Below are positions 1 through 8,021 of a stretch of 64,000 nt of DNA, piece after piece. Under the pieces are notes generated by a model. The model was given only the letters and a program-made list of their open reading frames with translations, was not told the origin of the DNA and did not search any database. Source of the DNA: JANNSX01 sp031403155. Its GTDB lineage: Bacteria > Pseudomonadota > Alphaproteobacteria > Rhizobiales > Hyphomicrobiaceae. Within the stretch, counting starts at the first letter, position 1. Every line of letters starts with the position of its first letter. The DNA is taken from NCBI GenBank assembly GCA_031403155.1, contig JANNSX010000468.1, forward strand, positions 3,456 through 67,455, read 5' to 3'. The position numbers and the translations under genes were made by a program.

Positions 1-80
1 CCTTTTTATGGGGGAGGACCGCGCGCCTTGGACTTAGGCGCACAGCGTGTAAGTCCTTAGGCGCGCCTAGGTGGGGGTGT
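1..80 (+). repeat. Palindromic repeat family A, copy 1 (5' edge cut by window)
   Basis: The stretch runs from a GGGGGAGGA block through a central inverted repeat (GGACTTA and TAAGTCC) to an AGGTGGGGGTG end. The same architecture occurs in inverted orientation at 233-316 and again at 28563-28646, so this is a dispersed element of about 83 bp. The bases 81-232 between copies 1 and 2 hold no gene I can support, and nothing else is recognisable between 1 and 356. Confidence 0.75.
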
Positions 81-232
81 TCGTGCCACGGCGCGAAATG
101 CCGTCAGTCGATGGACCCTCGCGCAAGGGAGCGACAAGCTTATGGGCGACGCCCTGCAAGCTAAGCTGCAGCGAAGCATGCGAGGGTGTGTCAGACATCA
201 AAATGGGGACTGTATCGAGTTTGCAGCACGAG

Positions 233-316
233 CACCCCCACCTATGTTCGCCCAAGGGTTTAGCTTGCGCTAAACCCAAGGCGAACAGTCCTCCCCCATA
301 AAAAGGGGGAGGAAAA
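233..316 (-). repeat. Palindromic repeat family A, copy 2 (inverted)
   Basis: Read on the minus strand this begins TTTCCTCCCCC, continues with GGGGGAGGAC, has the palindromic centre GGGTTTAGC...GCTAAACCC, and ends AGGTGGGGGTG. It matches the copy at 28563-28646 nearly base for base at both ends and in the centre. With copy 1 it forms a large inverted pair around about 150 bp of unannotated DNA. The open frame running through it translates to a proline/glycine-rich peptide that resembles the one encoded by copy 3, which I treat as a property of the repeat and not as a gene. Confidence 0.8.
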
Positions 317-356
317 GTAGTGACGACGCAGCAGACCATGTGAGGCATCTATCATA

Positions 357-1181
357 TTAGTCGCGCACCGCCTTGATCGAGAACGAGAGCGGGAACGACA
401 CCATGCCGTCCGGCAGGCGAAAGAGCTTGCCGCCTGCCGGCACCATCATCGGGAAGAGCTGCCACGGCAACAGCTCGTGCTCGTGCAGGAACTCGATACG
501 CAGGCCTTCAGCGATGAGCGCTCCAACAATGTCCGACAGCGGATGCATCCACTCACTTGTGCGGCGGTTGACGAGCGGCGTCGTAGCCCCTGTGTAGGTC
601 GTTGGCGTGTCGGAATTGATCGGCTGATCGGGGGGCGTCCGCCAGGCGTAGTTAGGGACGAGCCGGCCCTCGACCTCCTCGAAGACGAGTGTGACGGGAT
701 GCGCCTCAGCCATGTAGAGGAAGCCGCCGGGCGCCAGCAGGCTCGAGGCGACCCCGGCCCACTTGCGGATATCGGGCAGCCAGTTGATGGCGCCCCAGGT
801 CGAGTAGACGATGTCGAAGGAGCCGGGGAGCAGGCGCCGCGCGTCGTAGACATTGCCCTCGACGAAATGCGCTGGGATGGCAAGTTCGGCCGCGAGCTTG
901 CGTGCGCCCTCGAGCGCAGCCGCCGAGAAATCGAGCCCCGTCACGTCCGCGCCGAGCCGGGCGAGCGAGAGTGTGTCGAGACCGATATGGCATTGCAGAT
1001 GCGCGAGGCGCTTGCCCGTCACGTCACCGATTTCGCCGGCCTCGATGGCATGCAGCGACGACTTGCCGGCGCGAAACTCCGCGATCTCATAGAATCCCGT
1101 CGCGTCCTCGAGATGGATCGCCGCGCGCTCGTTCCAATTGGCCTTGTTGAGCTGAAGATAGCCGGCTGTGACGTCGGACAT
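357..1181 (-). CDS. Class I SAM-dependent methyltransferase
   Basis: The 274-residue product has a Rossmann-type methyltransferase core. A motif I region follows the leader (KRLAHLQCHIGLDTLSLA) and an acidic residue ends the second strand (VTGLDFS), the usual place where the ribose of SAM is bound. A later FDIVYSTWGAINWLPD segment fits motif IV. I chose ATG at 1181 because GGAGGAAAAGGG lies just upstream; the frame stays open 17 codons further 5' without a better ribosome site. The substrate is not evident. The C-terminus (HEHELLPWQLFPMM) resembles small-molecule methyltransferases of the UbiE/Tam type. It is divergent from the sugar transporter that starts at 1409 and is probably transcribed alone. 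Confidence 0.85.
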   Translation of the reverse strand: MSDVTAGYLQLNKANWNERAAIHLEDATGFYEIAEFRAGKSSLHAIEAGEIGDVTGKRLAHLQCHIGLDTLSLARLGADVTGLDFSAAALEGARKLAAELAIPAHFVEGNVYDARRLLPGSFDIVYSTWGAINWLPDIRKWAGVASSLLAPGGFLYMAEAHPVTLVFEEVEGRLVPNYAWRTPPDQPINSDTPTTYTGATTPLVNRRTSEWMHPLSDIVGALIAEGLRIEFLHEHELLPWQLFPMMVPAGGKLFRLPDGMVSFPLSFSIKAVRD

Positions 1182-1394
1182 GACCCTTTTCCTCCGCGGG
1201 GCGACGGCTGCAAAATTAGGCGCGACCGGCAAATTGGTCGAGTGAGCTCGGGACGACCTCGTGTCGAGGCGTGCGGGGCGCCGTCGGAAAGCCCCATCTG
1301 GAGACGTTGCAGGGCGGCGGGCTTTGCCCTAGACATCAGGTGCGGCCCCGAGAACCGCAAACAACGGAACTTCGCGGACTTCAATTTGGGACCT

Positions 1395-1409
1395 AAGGGA
1401 GGAACCCTT
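1395..1409 (+). promoter_or_regulatory. Small hairpin overlapping the chvE Shine-Dalgarno
   Basis: AAGGG (1395-1399) and CCCTT (1405-1409) are complementary around a five-base loop AGGAA. The stem and loop contain the AGGGAGG ribosome site and touch the first base of the TTG start. Folding would hide part of the Shine-Dalgarno. The stem is only 5 bp, so a regulatory effect is a suggestion only. Confidence 0.3.
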
Positions 1410-2476
1410 TGATTAATCGTAGAATTATGCTTCTGGCTGGTGCTGGCGCAATGGCGCTGGGCCTGGCCACCCCGAGTTTTGCGGGAGACAAGGGCCTGGT
1501 TGGCATCTCCATGCCGACGAAGTCGTCGACGCGCTGGATTTCGGACGGCGAGAGCATGGTGCAGGAGTTCACCGCGCTCGGCTACGACACCGACCTGCAG
1601 TATGGCGAGGACGACATCCCCAACCAGCTCGCCCAGATCGAGAACATGGTGACGAAGGGCGCCAAGGTGCTCATCATCGCCGCCATCGACGGCTCGACGC
1701 TGTCGGACATCCTCAAGAAAGCCCACGAGGCGAAGGCCCAAGTGTTCGCCTATGACCGCCTCATCACCAAGACCGGCGATGTCGACTACTACACGACCTT
1801 CGACAATTTCGGCGTCGGCGTGCTGCAGGCGAACTCGCTGGTGAAGGGTTTGAAGGAGCGGTTCGCGAGCGTGAAGCCCTGGAACGTCGAGCTGTTCGGC
1901 GGCTCGCCCGACGACACCAACGCCTTCTACTTCTACGATGGCGCCATGTCGGTCCTTCAACCCATGATCGATGCCGGCGAGATCGTCATCCCGTCCGGCC
2001 AGATGGGCATGGACAAGGTCGGTACGCTCCGCTGGGACGGCGCGGTCGCCCAGGCCCGCATGGATAACCTGCTGTCGGCCAACTACACCGACAAGAAGGT
2101 GAATGGCGTGCTTGCGCCCTACGACGGGCTCTCGCGCGGTATCATCTCGTCTCTGAAGGGCGTCGGTTACGCACCAGGCGCCGAGATGCCGATCGTCACC
2201 GGGCAGGACGCCGAGGTGGCATCGGTCAAGAGCATGCAGGCCGGCGAGCAGTACTCGACGGTGTTCAAGGACACGCGTGAACTCGCCAAGCAGACCGCCA
2301 AGATGGTCGATGCGGTGATGTCGGGCGGCAAGCCCGAGATCAACGACGAGAAGACCTACAACAACGAGGTCAAGATCGTGCCGTCCTATCTGCTGACGCC
2401 CCATGACGTCGGTAAGGACGACATCCAGAAGATGCTGATCGACTCCGGCTACATCAAAGCCGAGGAGCTGCAGTAA
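1409..2476 (+). CDS. chvE: Periplasmic sugar-binding protein ChvE
   Basis: This 355-residue protein is the substrate-binding component of a sugar ABC transporter. It has a signal peptide (positively charged start, hydrophobic core, cleavage after about TPSFA) and then a type I periplasmic-binding fold. Stretches such as GISMPTKSSTRW, DDIPNQLAQIENMVTKG, NIELFGGSPDD-like VELFGGSPDDTNAF and GQMGMDKVGTLRWD are close to Agrobacterium ChvE, which binds several monosaccharides including xylose, galactose and glucose and also serves VirA/VirG signalling there. The start is TTG at 1409 with GGGAGGAA upstream; an ATG six codons in is possible. It heads the chvE-gguA-gguB transcription unit. Uptake of aldoses is firmly supported, but a sensory role is not visible here. 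Confidence 0.93.
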   Translation: MINRRIMLLAGAGAMALGLATPSFAGDKGLVGISMPTKSSTRWISDGESMVQEFTALGYDTDLQYGEDDIPNQLAQIENMVTKGAKVLIIAAIDGSTLSDILKKAHEAKAQVFAYDRLITKTGDVDYYTTFDNFGVGVLQANSLVKGLKERFASVKPWNVELFGGSPDDTNAFYFYDGAMSVLQPMIDAGEIVIPSGQMGMDKVGTLRWDGAVAQARMDNLLSANYTDKKVNGVLAPYDGLSRGIISSLKGVGYAPGAEMPIVTGQDAEVASVKSMQAGEQYSTVFKDTRELAKQTAKMVDAVMSGGKPEINDEKTYNNEVKIVPSYLLTPHDVGKDDIQKMLIDSGYIKAEELQ

Positions 2477-2484
2477 GACGTCCG

Positions 2485-2516
2485 GCGCGGGTCTGGCCCT
2501 TGGGCTCGACCCGCGC
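2485..2516 (+). promoter_or_regulatory. Intercistronic stem-loop between chvE and gguA
   Basis: GCGCGGGTC (2485-2493) and GACCCGCGC (2508-2516) form a perfect 9-bp GC-rich stem right after the chvE stop. There is no T-run. Such stems after the binding-protein gene of ABC transporter operons commonly stabilise the upstream message and attenuate the downstream genes, giving more binding protein than ATPase. That role is inferred from position. Confidence 0.5.
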
Positions 2517-2557
2517 TGCTTGTGATTGCAGGACGCATCTCGAGGCGGAGGGCCTGG

Positions 2558-4093
2558 ATGGGCGCCGAGCCGATCCTCGAAATGACGAGCATCACCAAGA
2601 CGTTCCCGGGCGTCAAAGCGCTCACGAACGTCAATTTGTCTGTGATGCCGGCCGAGATTCACGCCGTCGTCGGCGAGAACGGCGCTGGCAAGTCGACGCT
2701 CATGAAGGTTCTGTCCGGCGTCTACCCTGCCGGCACCTATGATGGCACGATCCGCTACGACGGCAAGCAGCGGCACTTCACCGGCATCGCCGACAGCGAG
2801 GCGACCGGCATCATCATCATCCACCAGGAGCTGGCTCTGGTGCCGCTCCTCTCGATCGCCGAGAACATCTTCCTCGGCCATGAGACCGCGAGGTTCGGCG
2901 TCATCAACTGGCACGAGGCCCACGCCAGAACCAACGTGCTGCTGAAAAAAGTCGGCCTCGTCGAGAACCCGCATACCCTCATCACCAATCTGGGCACCGG
3001 CAAGCAGCAGCTCGTCGAGATCGCCAAGGCGCTGAACAAGAGCGTGAAGCTCCTCATCCTCGACGAGCCGACCTCGAGCCTCAACGAGAAGGATTCCGAC
3101 GCGCTGCTGGCGCTCCTCAAAGAATTTCGCACGCAGGGCATCTCCTCGATCCTCATCACCCACAAGCTCAACGAGGTTTTGAAGGTCGCCGACCGCATCA
3201 CCGTGCTGCGCGACGGCATGACCGTCGACACGCTCGACACCTCCACGGCGCGCGTCTCGGAGGACCGCATCATCAAGGCGATGGTTGGGCGCGAGCTCAC
3301 CGACCGCTTCCCGCCGCGCGATGCAAAAATCGGCGATGTGAAGCTCGAGGTGCGCGACTGGAACGTCTATCACCCGCAGCATGCCGACCGGCAGGTGATC
3401 AAGAACCTCTCTCTTTCAGTGCGCGCTGGTGAGGTGGTGGGCATTGCCGGCCTCATGGGGGCGGGCCGCACCGAGCTTGCCATGTCGCTGTTCGGGCGCG
3501 CCTACGGGCAGAAGATCACGGGCGAGGTCCGGGTCGATGGCAAAGTGGTGGATGTCTCGAGCATACCGAAGGCGCAGAAGGCAGGCCTCGCCTATGTCAC
3601 TGAGGACCGCAAGACCTTCGGCCTCGTCCTCATCGATCACATCAAACACAACGTCACACTCGCCAACCTGCCCGCCGTCTCCAATGCGTCCGTGATCGAC
3701 GATCCAGCCGAGCTCGCTGTTGCGCAAAAGTATCGCAAGGATCTCGGCATCCGCTGCTCGTCCGTGTTCCAGACGACGGTCAATCTCTCAGGCGGCAACC
3801 AGCAGAAAGTCGTGCTCTCGAAGTGGCTGTTCTCCGGCCCCGAGGTGCTGATCCTCGACGAGCCGACGCGCGGCATCGACGTCGGCGCGAAGTACGAGAT
3901 CTACGGCATCATCAACGCGCTCGCCGAATCGGGGAAGGCCGTCATTGTCATCTCCTCGGAAATGCCGGAGCTGCTCGGCATCTCGGATCGCATCTACGTC
4001 ATGAACGAGGGCCGCTTCGTCGCCGAGATGCCGGCCAGGTCGGCGACGCAGGAAGCCATCATGCGCGCCATCATGAAAAGCTGGGAAAACTGA
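2558..4093 (+). CDS. gguA: Sugar ABC transporter ATP-binding protein GguA
   Basis: The protein is about 511 residues and contains two fused ABC ATPase domains, as in RbsA, MglA and XylG. The first domain has Walker A GENGAGKST and Walker B LLILDEPTSS. The second has the degenerate Walker A region AGLMGAGRTEL typical of this family, the signature LSGGNQQK and Walker B LILDEPTRGIDVG. ATG at 2558 is preceded by GGAGGG five bases upstream and is preferred over the GTG at 2522. It energises the GguB channel for ChvE-bound sugars at the inner membrane. It lies 81 bp after chvE and one base before gguB. Confidence 0.93.
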   Translation: MGAEPILEMTSITKTFPGVKALTNVNLSVMPAEIHAVVGENGAGKSTLMKVLSGVYPAGTYDGTIRYDGKQRHFTGIADSEATGIIIIHQELALVPLLSIAENIFLGHETARFGVINWHEAHARTNVLLKKVGLVENPHTLITNLGTGKQQLVEIAKALNKSVKLLILDEPTSSLNEKDSDALLALLKEFRTQGISSILITHKLNEVLKVADRITVLRDGMTVDTLDTSTARVSEDRIIKAMVGRELTDRFPPRDAKIGDVKLEVRDWNVYHPQHADRQVIKNLSLSVRAGEVVGIAGLMGAGRTELAMSLFGRAYGQKITGEVRVDGKVVDVSSIPKAQKAGLAYVTEDRKTFGLVLIDHIKHNVTLANLPAVSNASVIDDPAELAVAQKYRKDLGIRCSSVFQTTVNLSGGNQQKVVLSKWLFSGPEVLILDEPTRGIDVGAKYEIYGIINALAESGKAVIVISSEMPELLGISDRIYVMNEGRFVAEMPARSATQEAIMRAIMKSWEN

Positions 4094-4094
4094 C

Positions 4095-5387
4095 ATGACC
4101 GACGCCGTCGCGCCCACACCCACGACCTCCGTCATGACGTTCGTCAAGGCGAACATCCGCGACTATGCATTGCTGCTCTCGCTCATCACCATCATGGTGT
4201 TCTTCCAGATGGCGACCTCGACGGCATTGCGACAGCAGACGTTCGCCGATGCCCTAATGCTTGTTCTGACGAGCCCGATCGAGGTGTTCCGGAACGGCAT
4301 TCTCTTCACGCCACTCAACATGACGAACATCATCCTGCAGAACAGCTACATCGTCATCATGGCGCTGGGGATGTTGCTCATCATCGTCGCCGGCCACATC
4401 GATCTGTCGGTCGGCTTTCTCTCCGGGCTGATCGGCGCCATCGCCGGCGTGCTGATGGTGACAAATCCGTTCTGGCCGGTCGAGTGGAAGCTCGGGACGT
4501 TTCCGACCATCGGCATCTGTCTCCTGGTCGGAGCCGCGATCGGCGCGCTGCAAGGCATGTTCGTCGCGCGCTTCCTGATTCCGGCCTTCATCGTGACGCT
4601 CGCCGGCATGCTCATCTATCGTGGCCTGATGATCTTCATGCTCAGCGGCCGCAATCTCGGGCCCTTCCCGGATTCCTTCCAGGCGATCTCCAGCGGTTAT
4701 GTGCCCGATCTTCTGGCATTCATGGCGCCGCCCGGCATCAACCTGCTGGCGATCGTCGCCGGCGCTGTCGTGACCGCCCTGATCCTCCTGTCGAACTGGC
4801 GAGGGCGAAGAATCGAGCATGCGCATGGCATGGCGGACGAGCCGATCACACTGTTCTATGCCCGCAATGGGCTGATCGCTGTCGCCATCCTCGGCTTCTC
4901 GTGGATCATGTCGAACCACAAGGGCCTGCCGAACGTGCTCGTCACCATGTTCGCGCTGGTGGCGCTCTTCATGTTCGTGACAACGCGGACGACCTTTGGC
5001 CGGCGCGTCTACGCCATCGGCGGCAACGCCAAGGCGGCCAAGCTCTCCGGCATCAACACCGAGCGCGTGACGATCATGATCTTTGCCATCATGGGAGCGC
5101 TGGCGGCTTTCGCCGGACTCGTTTACGCGGCGCGACTGAACTCCGCCCAGCCGAAAGCCGGCGCCGGTCTCGAGCTCGACGTGATCGCCGCCTGCTTCAT
5201 CGGCGGCGCGGCAGTGACGGGCGGCGTCGGCAAGATCACCGGCGTCGTCATCGGCGCCTTCATCATGGGCGTGATGAACAACGGCATGGGCATCATGGGC
5301 GTCGGCATCGACTGGCAGCAGGTCATCAAGGGTGCCGTGCTGATGCTCGCCGTGTTCCTGGACGTTTACTACAAGAACAAGAGCTGA
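4095..5387 (+). CDS. gguB: Sugar ABC transporter permease GguB
   Basis: This 430-residue integral membrane protein belongs to the RbsC/XylH branch of ABC permeases. Many hydrophobic helices are visible. GHIDLSVGFLSGL and the C-terminal VTGGVGKITGVVIGA are conserved family segments that contact the ATPase or form the pore. Length fits XylH/GguB, which are longer than RbsC. The ATG follows the gguA stop by one base, so the two are translationally coupled. It completes the ChvE-GguAB importer. After it the operon continues into decayed reading frames, not gguC. Confidence 0.92.
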   Translation: MTDAVAPTPTTSVMTFVKANIRDYALLLSLITIMVFFQMATSTALRQQTFADALMLVLTSPIEVFRNGILFTPLNMTNIILQNSYIVIMALGMLLIIVAGHIDLSVGFLSGLIGAIAGVLMVTNPFWPVEWKLGTFPTIGICLLVGAAIGALQGMFVARFLIPAFIVTLAGMLIYRGLMIFMLSGRNLGPFPDSFQAISSGYVPDLLAFMAPPGINLLAIVAGAVVTALILLSNWRGRRIEHAHGMADEPITLFYARNGLIAVAILGFSWIMSNHKGLPNVLVTMFALVALFMFVTTRTTFGRRVYAIGGNAKAAKLSGINTERVTIMIFAIMGALAAFAGLVYAARLNSAQPKAGAGLELDVIAACFIGGAAVTGGVGKITGVVIGAFIMGVMNNGMGIMGVGIDWQQVIKGAVLMLAVFLDVYYKNKS

Positions 5388-5474
5388 GCTTTCGCTTCCG
5401 ACCATGACGGCTGTCATATGGCCGGGCACGTCCGCCGGCCCTACACTCCAAGCTCACATTCGAGGAGCCTGCCC

Positions 5475-6296
5475 ATGTCGCTCGGCGACCCTATCGTCAT
5501 CGGTATCGATGCCGGCGGCATCATGACGGACACGATCCTGGTTGACGCCCAGGGCCGCTTCAAGATCGGCAAGGCCGCGACCACGCCGCACGATGAGAGC
5601 GAGGGCTTCATCGCCTCGGCCGAGGATGCGGCCGACGCCTGGGGCCTCTCGCTCGACAAGCTCTTCTCCGGCGTCGACGTGGTGCTCTACTCGGGCACCG
5701 GCATGCTCAACACGCTGCTCTCGCGCACCGGCCGCCGGCTCGGGCTCATCGCGACCAAGGGCGTCGAGGACATGATCCTCATGGGCCGCGGCCTCCAGGC
5801 CTGGGCCGATTACGCCTACGCCGATCGGCTCCACGCCGTGACGCACCACCACCCGGACCCGCTCGTCAACGACGGCGCACGCATGGCGTCACCGAGCGCG
5901 TCGACCAGTTCGGCGATGTGGTGATCCCGCTCTACGAGCACGAGGCGCGCGCGGCGGCGAAGGCGCTGTTGAAGGACAAGGTCGAGGCGATCTGCATCTG
6001 CCTCCTCTTCTCGCATGTGAACCCGGCACATGAGCGCCGCGTTGCCGAGATCGTGCGCGAGGAGGCGAAAAAGGCGAAGGCCGACGTGCTCGTCTACACG
6101 AGCCACGAAGTGCGCCCGGTGGTGCGTGAGCAGTCACGGCTCAACAGTGTTTTGATCGAAGCTTATGCGACCTCGCGCGGCCGCAAACAGCTCAAGGGCA
6201 TCGAGGACATCTCCAAGAAGCACGGCTTCAAGTATCGCGTGCAGACGCTGCTGTCCTTCGGCGGGCTGACCTCCATCGACCATCCGCGCCTGCCCG
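5475..6296 (+). pseudogene. Frameshifted, truncated hydantoinase/oxoprolinase (HyuA-like) gene
   Basis: The 5' part encodes the N-terminus of a hydantoinase A/oxoprolinase subunit: the ATPase-like start VIGIDAGGIMTDT, then SGTGMLNTLLSRTGRRLG. Around 5870-5890 the frame slips by one base. The continuation HGVTERVDQFGDVVIPLYE is in the next frame and runs on through REQSRLNSVLIEAY to LLSFGGLTSIDHPRL, where homology ends at about 6290. Full HyuA proteins are about 690 residues, so more than half is missing. The original ATG (5475) and its AGGAG site survive. What follows is the 3' end of an unrelated SDR gene, so this is a deletion remnant that also took a frameshift. A sequencing error could explain the frameshift but not the junction. 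Confidence 0.85.
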
Positions 6297-6620
6297 GCCT
6301 ATTGTGCGTCGAAGGCGGGGCTGCTCGGGCTGACGCGGTGCGTCGCGCTCGAAGGCGCTCCGCACGGTGTCACGGCCGTGATGATCAGCCCGACCTGGGT
6401 CGAGACGGAATTGATGCGCCGCAACGTCGCCCAGGTCGTGGCGCGCGAGGGCAAGGGGCGAACGCTCGAGGACGCGATGGCCGAGATCGCGCGTCAGAAC
6501 CCGCAACAGCGCATCATCCAGCCCGACGAGATCGCGGCGCTCGCGGTGTTTCTGTGCAGCGAAGGCGCCAAGGGCCTCACCATGGAGAACATCCAGGTGA
6601 CGGGCGGGGCGCTGTGGTAG
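6297..6620 (+). pseudogene. 3' fragment of a short-chain dehydrogenase/reductase gene
   Basis: From 6297 the frame reads AYCASKAGLLGLTRCVALE, the active-site YxxxK helix of an SDR enzyme. It is followed by SPTWVETELMRR, PDEIAALAVFLCSE and the C-terminal VTGGALW. About 107 residues survive; the NAD(P)-binding N-terminal half with TGxxxGxG is absent. The fragment begins directly at the break in the hydantoinase fragment and is in a different frame from it. It ends 13 bp before the convergent atpF stop. An independent short protein starting at ATG 6378 is unlikely because it would lack both cofactor site and catalytic tyrosine. Confidence 0.85.
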
Positions 6621-6633
6621 ACGAAAGGCTCGC

Positions 6634-7119
6634 TCAGCCGAGCTTCGACTTCAGCTCAGCGATCGAGTTGTCGACGAGCCCACCAGCCTTGGCACCATCG
6701 AGCTTCGTGCCGAGCAGTCGCGCGGCGGCGGAAACGGCGGCCTCGACGGCGGCGGCGCGGACATCGGCCGTGGCCTGCGCTTCGGCGCGGGCAATCTTGT
6801 CCTCGGCGAGCTTCGTGCGGCGCTCGAGGCTTTCCTTGAGGCCAGCCCTTGTCTCGGCGGCGAGCGCCGTTGCCTCGGCCTTGGCCTGAGCGATGATGGC
6901 CTCGGCATCGCCTGCAGCGGCCTTGCGGCGCTTCTCATAGTCGGCGAGCAGCTTCTCGGCCTCGTCCTTGAGCTTGCGCGCGTCCTCGAGTTCCTTGCGG
7001 ATACCGTCGGCCCGCGCATCGAGCGCCTTGCCGATCATGGCCGGAACGCCCTTCCAAATGATCAGCGCGAAGAAGGCGACGAAGGAGAGGGCGACCCAGA
7101 ATTCGGCGGTCTGCAACAT
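6634..7119 (-). CDS. atpF: ATP synthase F0 subunit b
   Basis: The 161-residue product is the second peripheral-stalk subunit of F0. An N-terminal membrane helix (FWVALSFVAFFALIIW) is followed by a long charged Ala/Glu/Lys/Arg-rich coiled coil that reaches up to F1. The start is placed at ATG 7119 (MLQTAEFW), the usual b-subunit beginning; the frame remains open upstream only because it reads through a repeat. It is the last gene of the operon atpI-B-E-F'-F, and two 43-bp repeats separate it from atpF'. Together with the b' subunit it forms a heterodimeric stalk, as in other alphaproteobacteria. Confidence 0.92.
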   Translation of the reverse strand: MLQTAEFWVALSFVAFFALIIWKGVPAMIGKALDARADGIRKELEDARKLKDEAEKLLADYEKRRKAAAGDAEAIIAQAKAEATALAAETRAGLKESLERRTKLAEDKIARAEAQATADVRAAAVEAAVSAAARLLGTKLDGAKAGGLVDNSIAELKSKLG

Positions 7120-7134
7120 GAAAGTGTTCCTAAA

Positions 7135-7177
7135 GTGCTTCCGGAAAAGCGCGAAGCGGTTTTCCGATAAGAAGCAC
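7135..7177. repeat. 43-bp palindromic repeat (family B), copy 1
   Basis: The element starts GTGCTTCCGGAAAAG and ends GGTTTTCCGATAAGAAGCAC; the outer ends GTGCTT...GAAGCAC and inner CCGGAAAA...TTTTCCG are complementary. A second copy sits 14 bp away and two more lie at 62444 and 62506. This resembles the very common rhizobial intergenic palindrome that contains GCGAAGCGGTTTTCCG. Confidence 0.9.
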
Positions 7178-7191
7178 GACAAACCAACAAT

Positions 7192-7234
7192 GTGCTTCCG
7201 GAAAAGTGCGAAGCGGTTTTCCGATAAGAAGCAC
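7192..7234. repeat. 43-bp palindromic repeat (family B), copy 2
   Basis: This copy has the same orientation as copy 1 and differs at one position (AAGTGCG instead of AAGCGCG). The pair fills almost the whole 128-bp spacer between atpF' and atpF, inside the ATP synthase transcript. Tandem hairpins there could affect relative expression or mRNA stability of atpF. Confidence 0.9.
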
Positions 7235-7247
7235 GAAAACCAAGTGT

Positions 7248-7931
7248 CTAGTTCAGGACCGAGCGGACGGCGCTGGCGACATCACCCCGGTCGGGTTTCA
7301 GCCCGACGAGCGCATTGACAATCGCCTCGGCCGTGTCGGTTGCGATGTCGTTGACCTTGCCCATGGCCGATGCAGTCGCCGACTTGATCTGGGCTTCCGC
7401 CTTGGCGATGCGCTCGCCGATCTCCCTGTCGACGCGCGTGCGCTCGGCATCGACTTCGGACTTTAGCTTGTCGCGGGTCGCTTGTGCGATCTGCGAGGCG
7501 TTGCCACGCGCCTCGGCCACCGCCTGCTCGTAGGCCTTGAGTGCCTTTTCGGTCTCGCCCTTCAAGCGCTCGGCCTCGTCGAGGTCGCGGCGGATGCGCA
7601 GCTTTCGCTCGTCGATCACCGCACCGATCTTGGGCAGCGCCACGCGCGACATCATCAGATAGAGCGCGCCGAAGGCGATCGCGAACCAGATGAGCTGCGA
7701 GGCAAAGGTCGTCGGGTCGAGCGGCGGGAAGACCTTCTTCTTGTGCTCGGCCTCCGGGGCAACGCCGACGGTCTCGGTCAGCACCTCGACCGTGGTGGCG
7801 ACTTGCGTACCGGCGGTCGCCTTGGATGCCGTCGTGGCCGTAGTCGTCGCGGCGGTGGCTATCGTCGTGGACGATCCGCTCGACTCGGTCTGAGCCAGGA
7901 TGATGGTGTCGCCTGCAGCCTGATCCGTCAT
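7248..7931 (-). CDS. atpF': ATP synthase F0 subunit b' with long Thr/Ala-rich N-terminal extension
   Basis: This 227-residue b-type stalk subunit has the membrane helix SQLIWFAIAFGALYLMMS followed by the typical charged helix with PKIGAVIDERKLRIRRDLDEA. It is the b' partner found in alphaproteobacteria and phototrophs. The N-terminal 65 or so residues before KKKVFPPLD are almost only Thr, Ala, Ser and Val, and make the protein longer than most b' subunits (about 160-200). ATG 7931 has only a weak ribosome site, so an internal start is possible, but no in-frame Met occurs before the membrane helix. It is placed between atpE and atpF in the operon. Confidence 0.88.
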   Translation of the reverse strand: MTDQAAGDTIILAQTESSGSSTTIATAATTTATTASKATAGTQVATTVEVLTETVGVAPEAEHKKKVFPPLDPTTFASQLIWFAIAFGALYLMMSRVALPKIGAVIDERKLRIRRDLDEAERLKGETEKALKAYEQAVAEARGNASQIAQATRDKLKSEVDAERTRVDREIGERIAKAEAQIKSATASAMGKVNDIATDTAEAIVNALVGLKPDRGDVASAVRSVLN

Positions 7932-8021
7932 GATGGGGTCCCGGCGTCAACGAGAGGTGAAGCGCGCGCCGTCGCGTAGGACGGCAGGGCGCGCGCCAAC
8001 GATCTTAAGTCGTCGCGGCGA

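Noticed and set aside
67..348. A 93-codon minus-strand frame at the left edge
   Set aside because: It consists largely of the family A repeat and low-complexity sequence; the similarity to the btuF N-terminus comes from the repeat.
1019..3382. A 787-codon minus-strand frame across chvE and gguA
   Set aside because: It is antisense to two well-supported transporter genes and its translation is Arg/Asp/His-rich with no family likeness.
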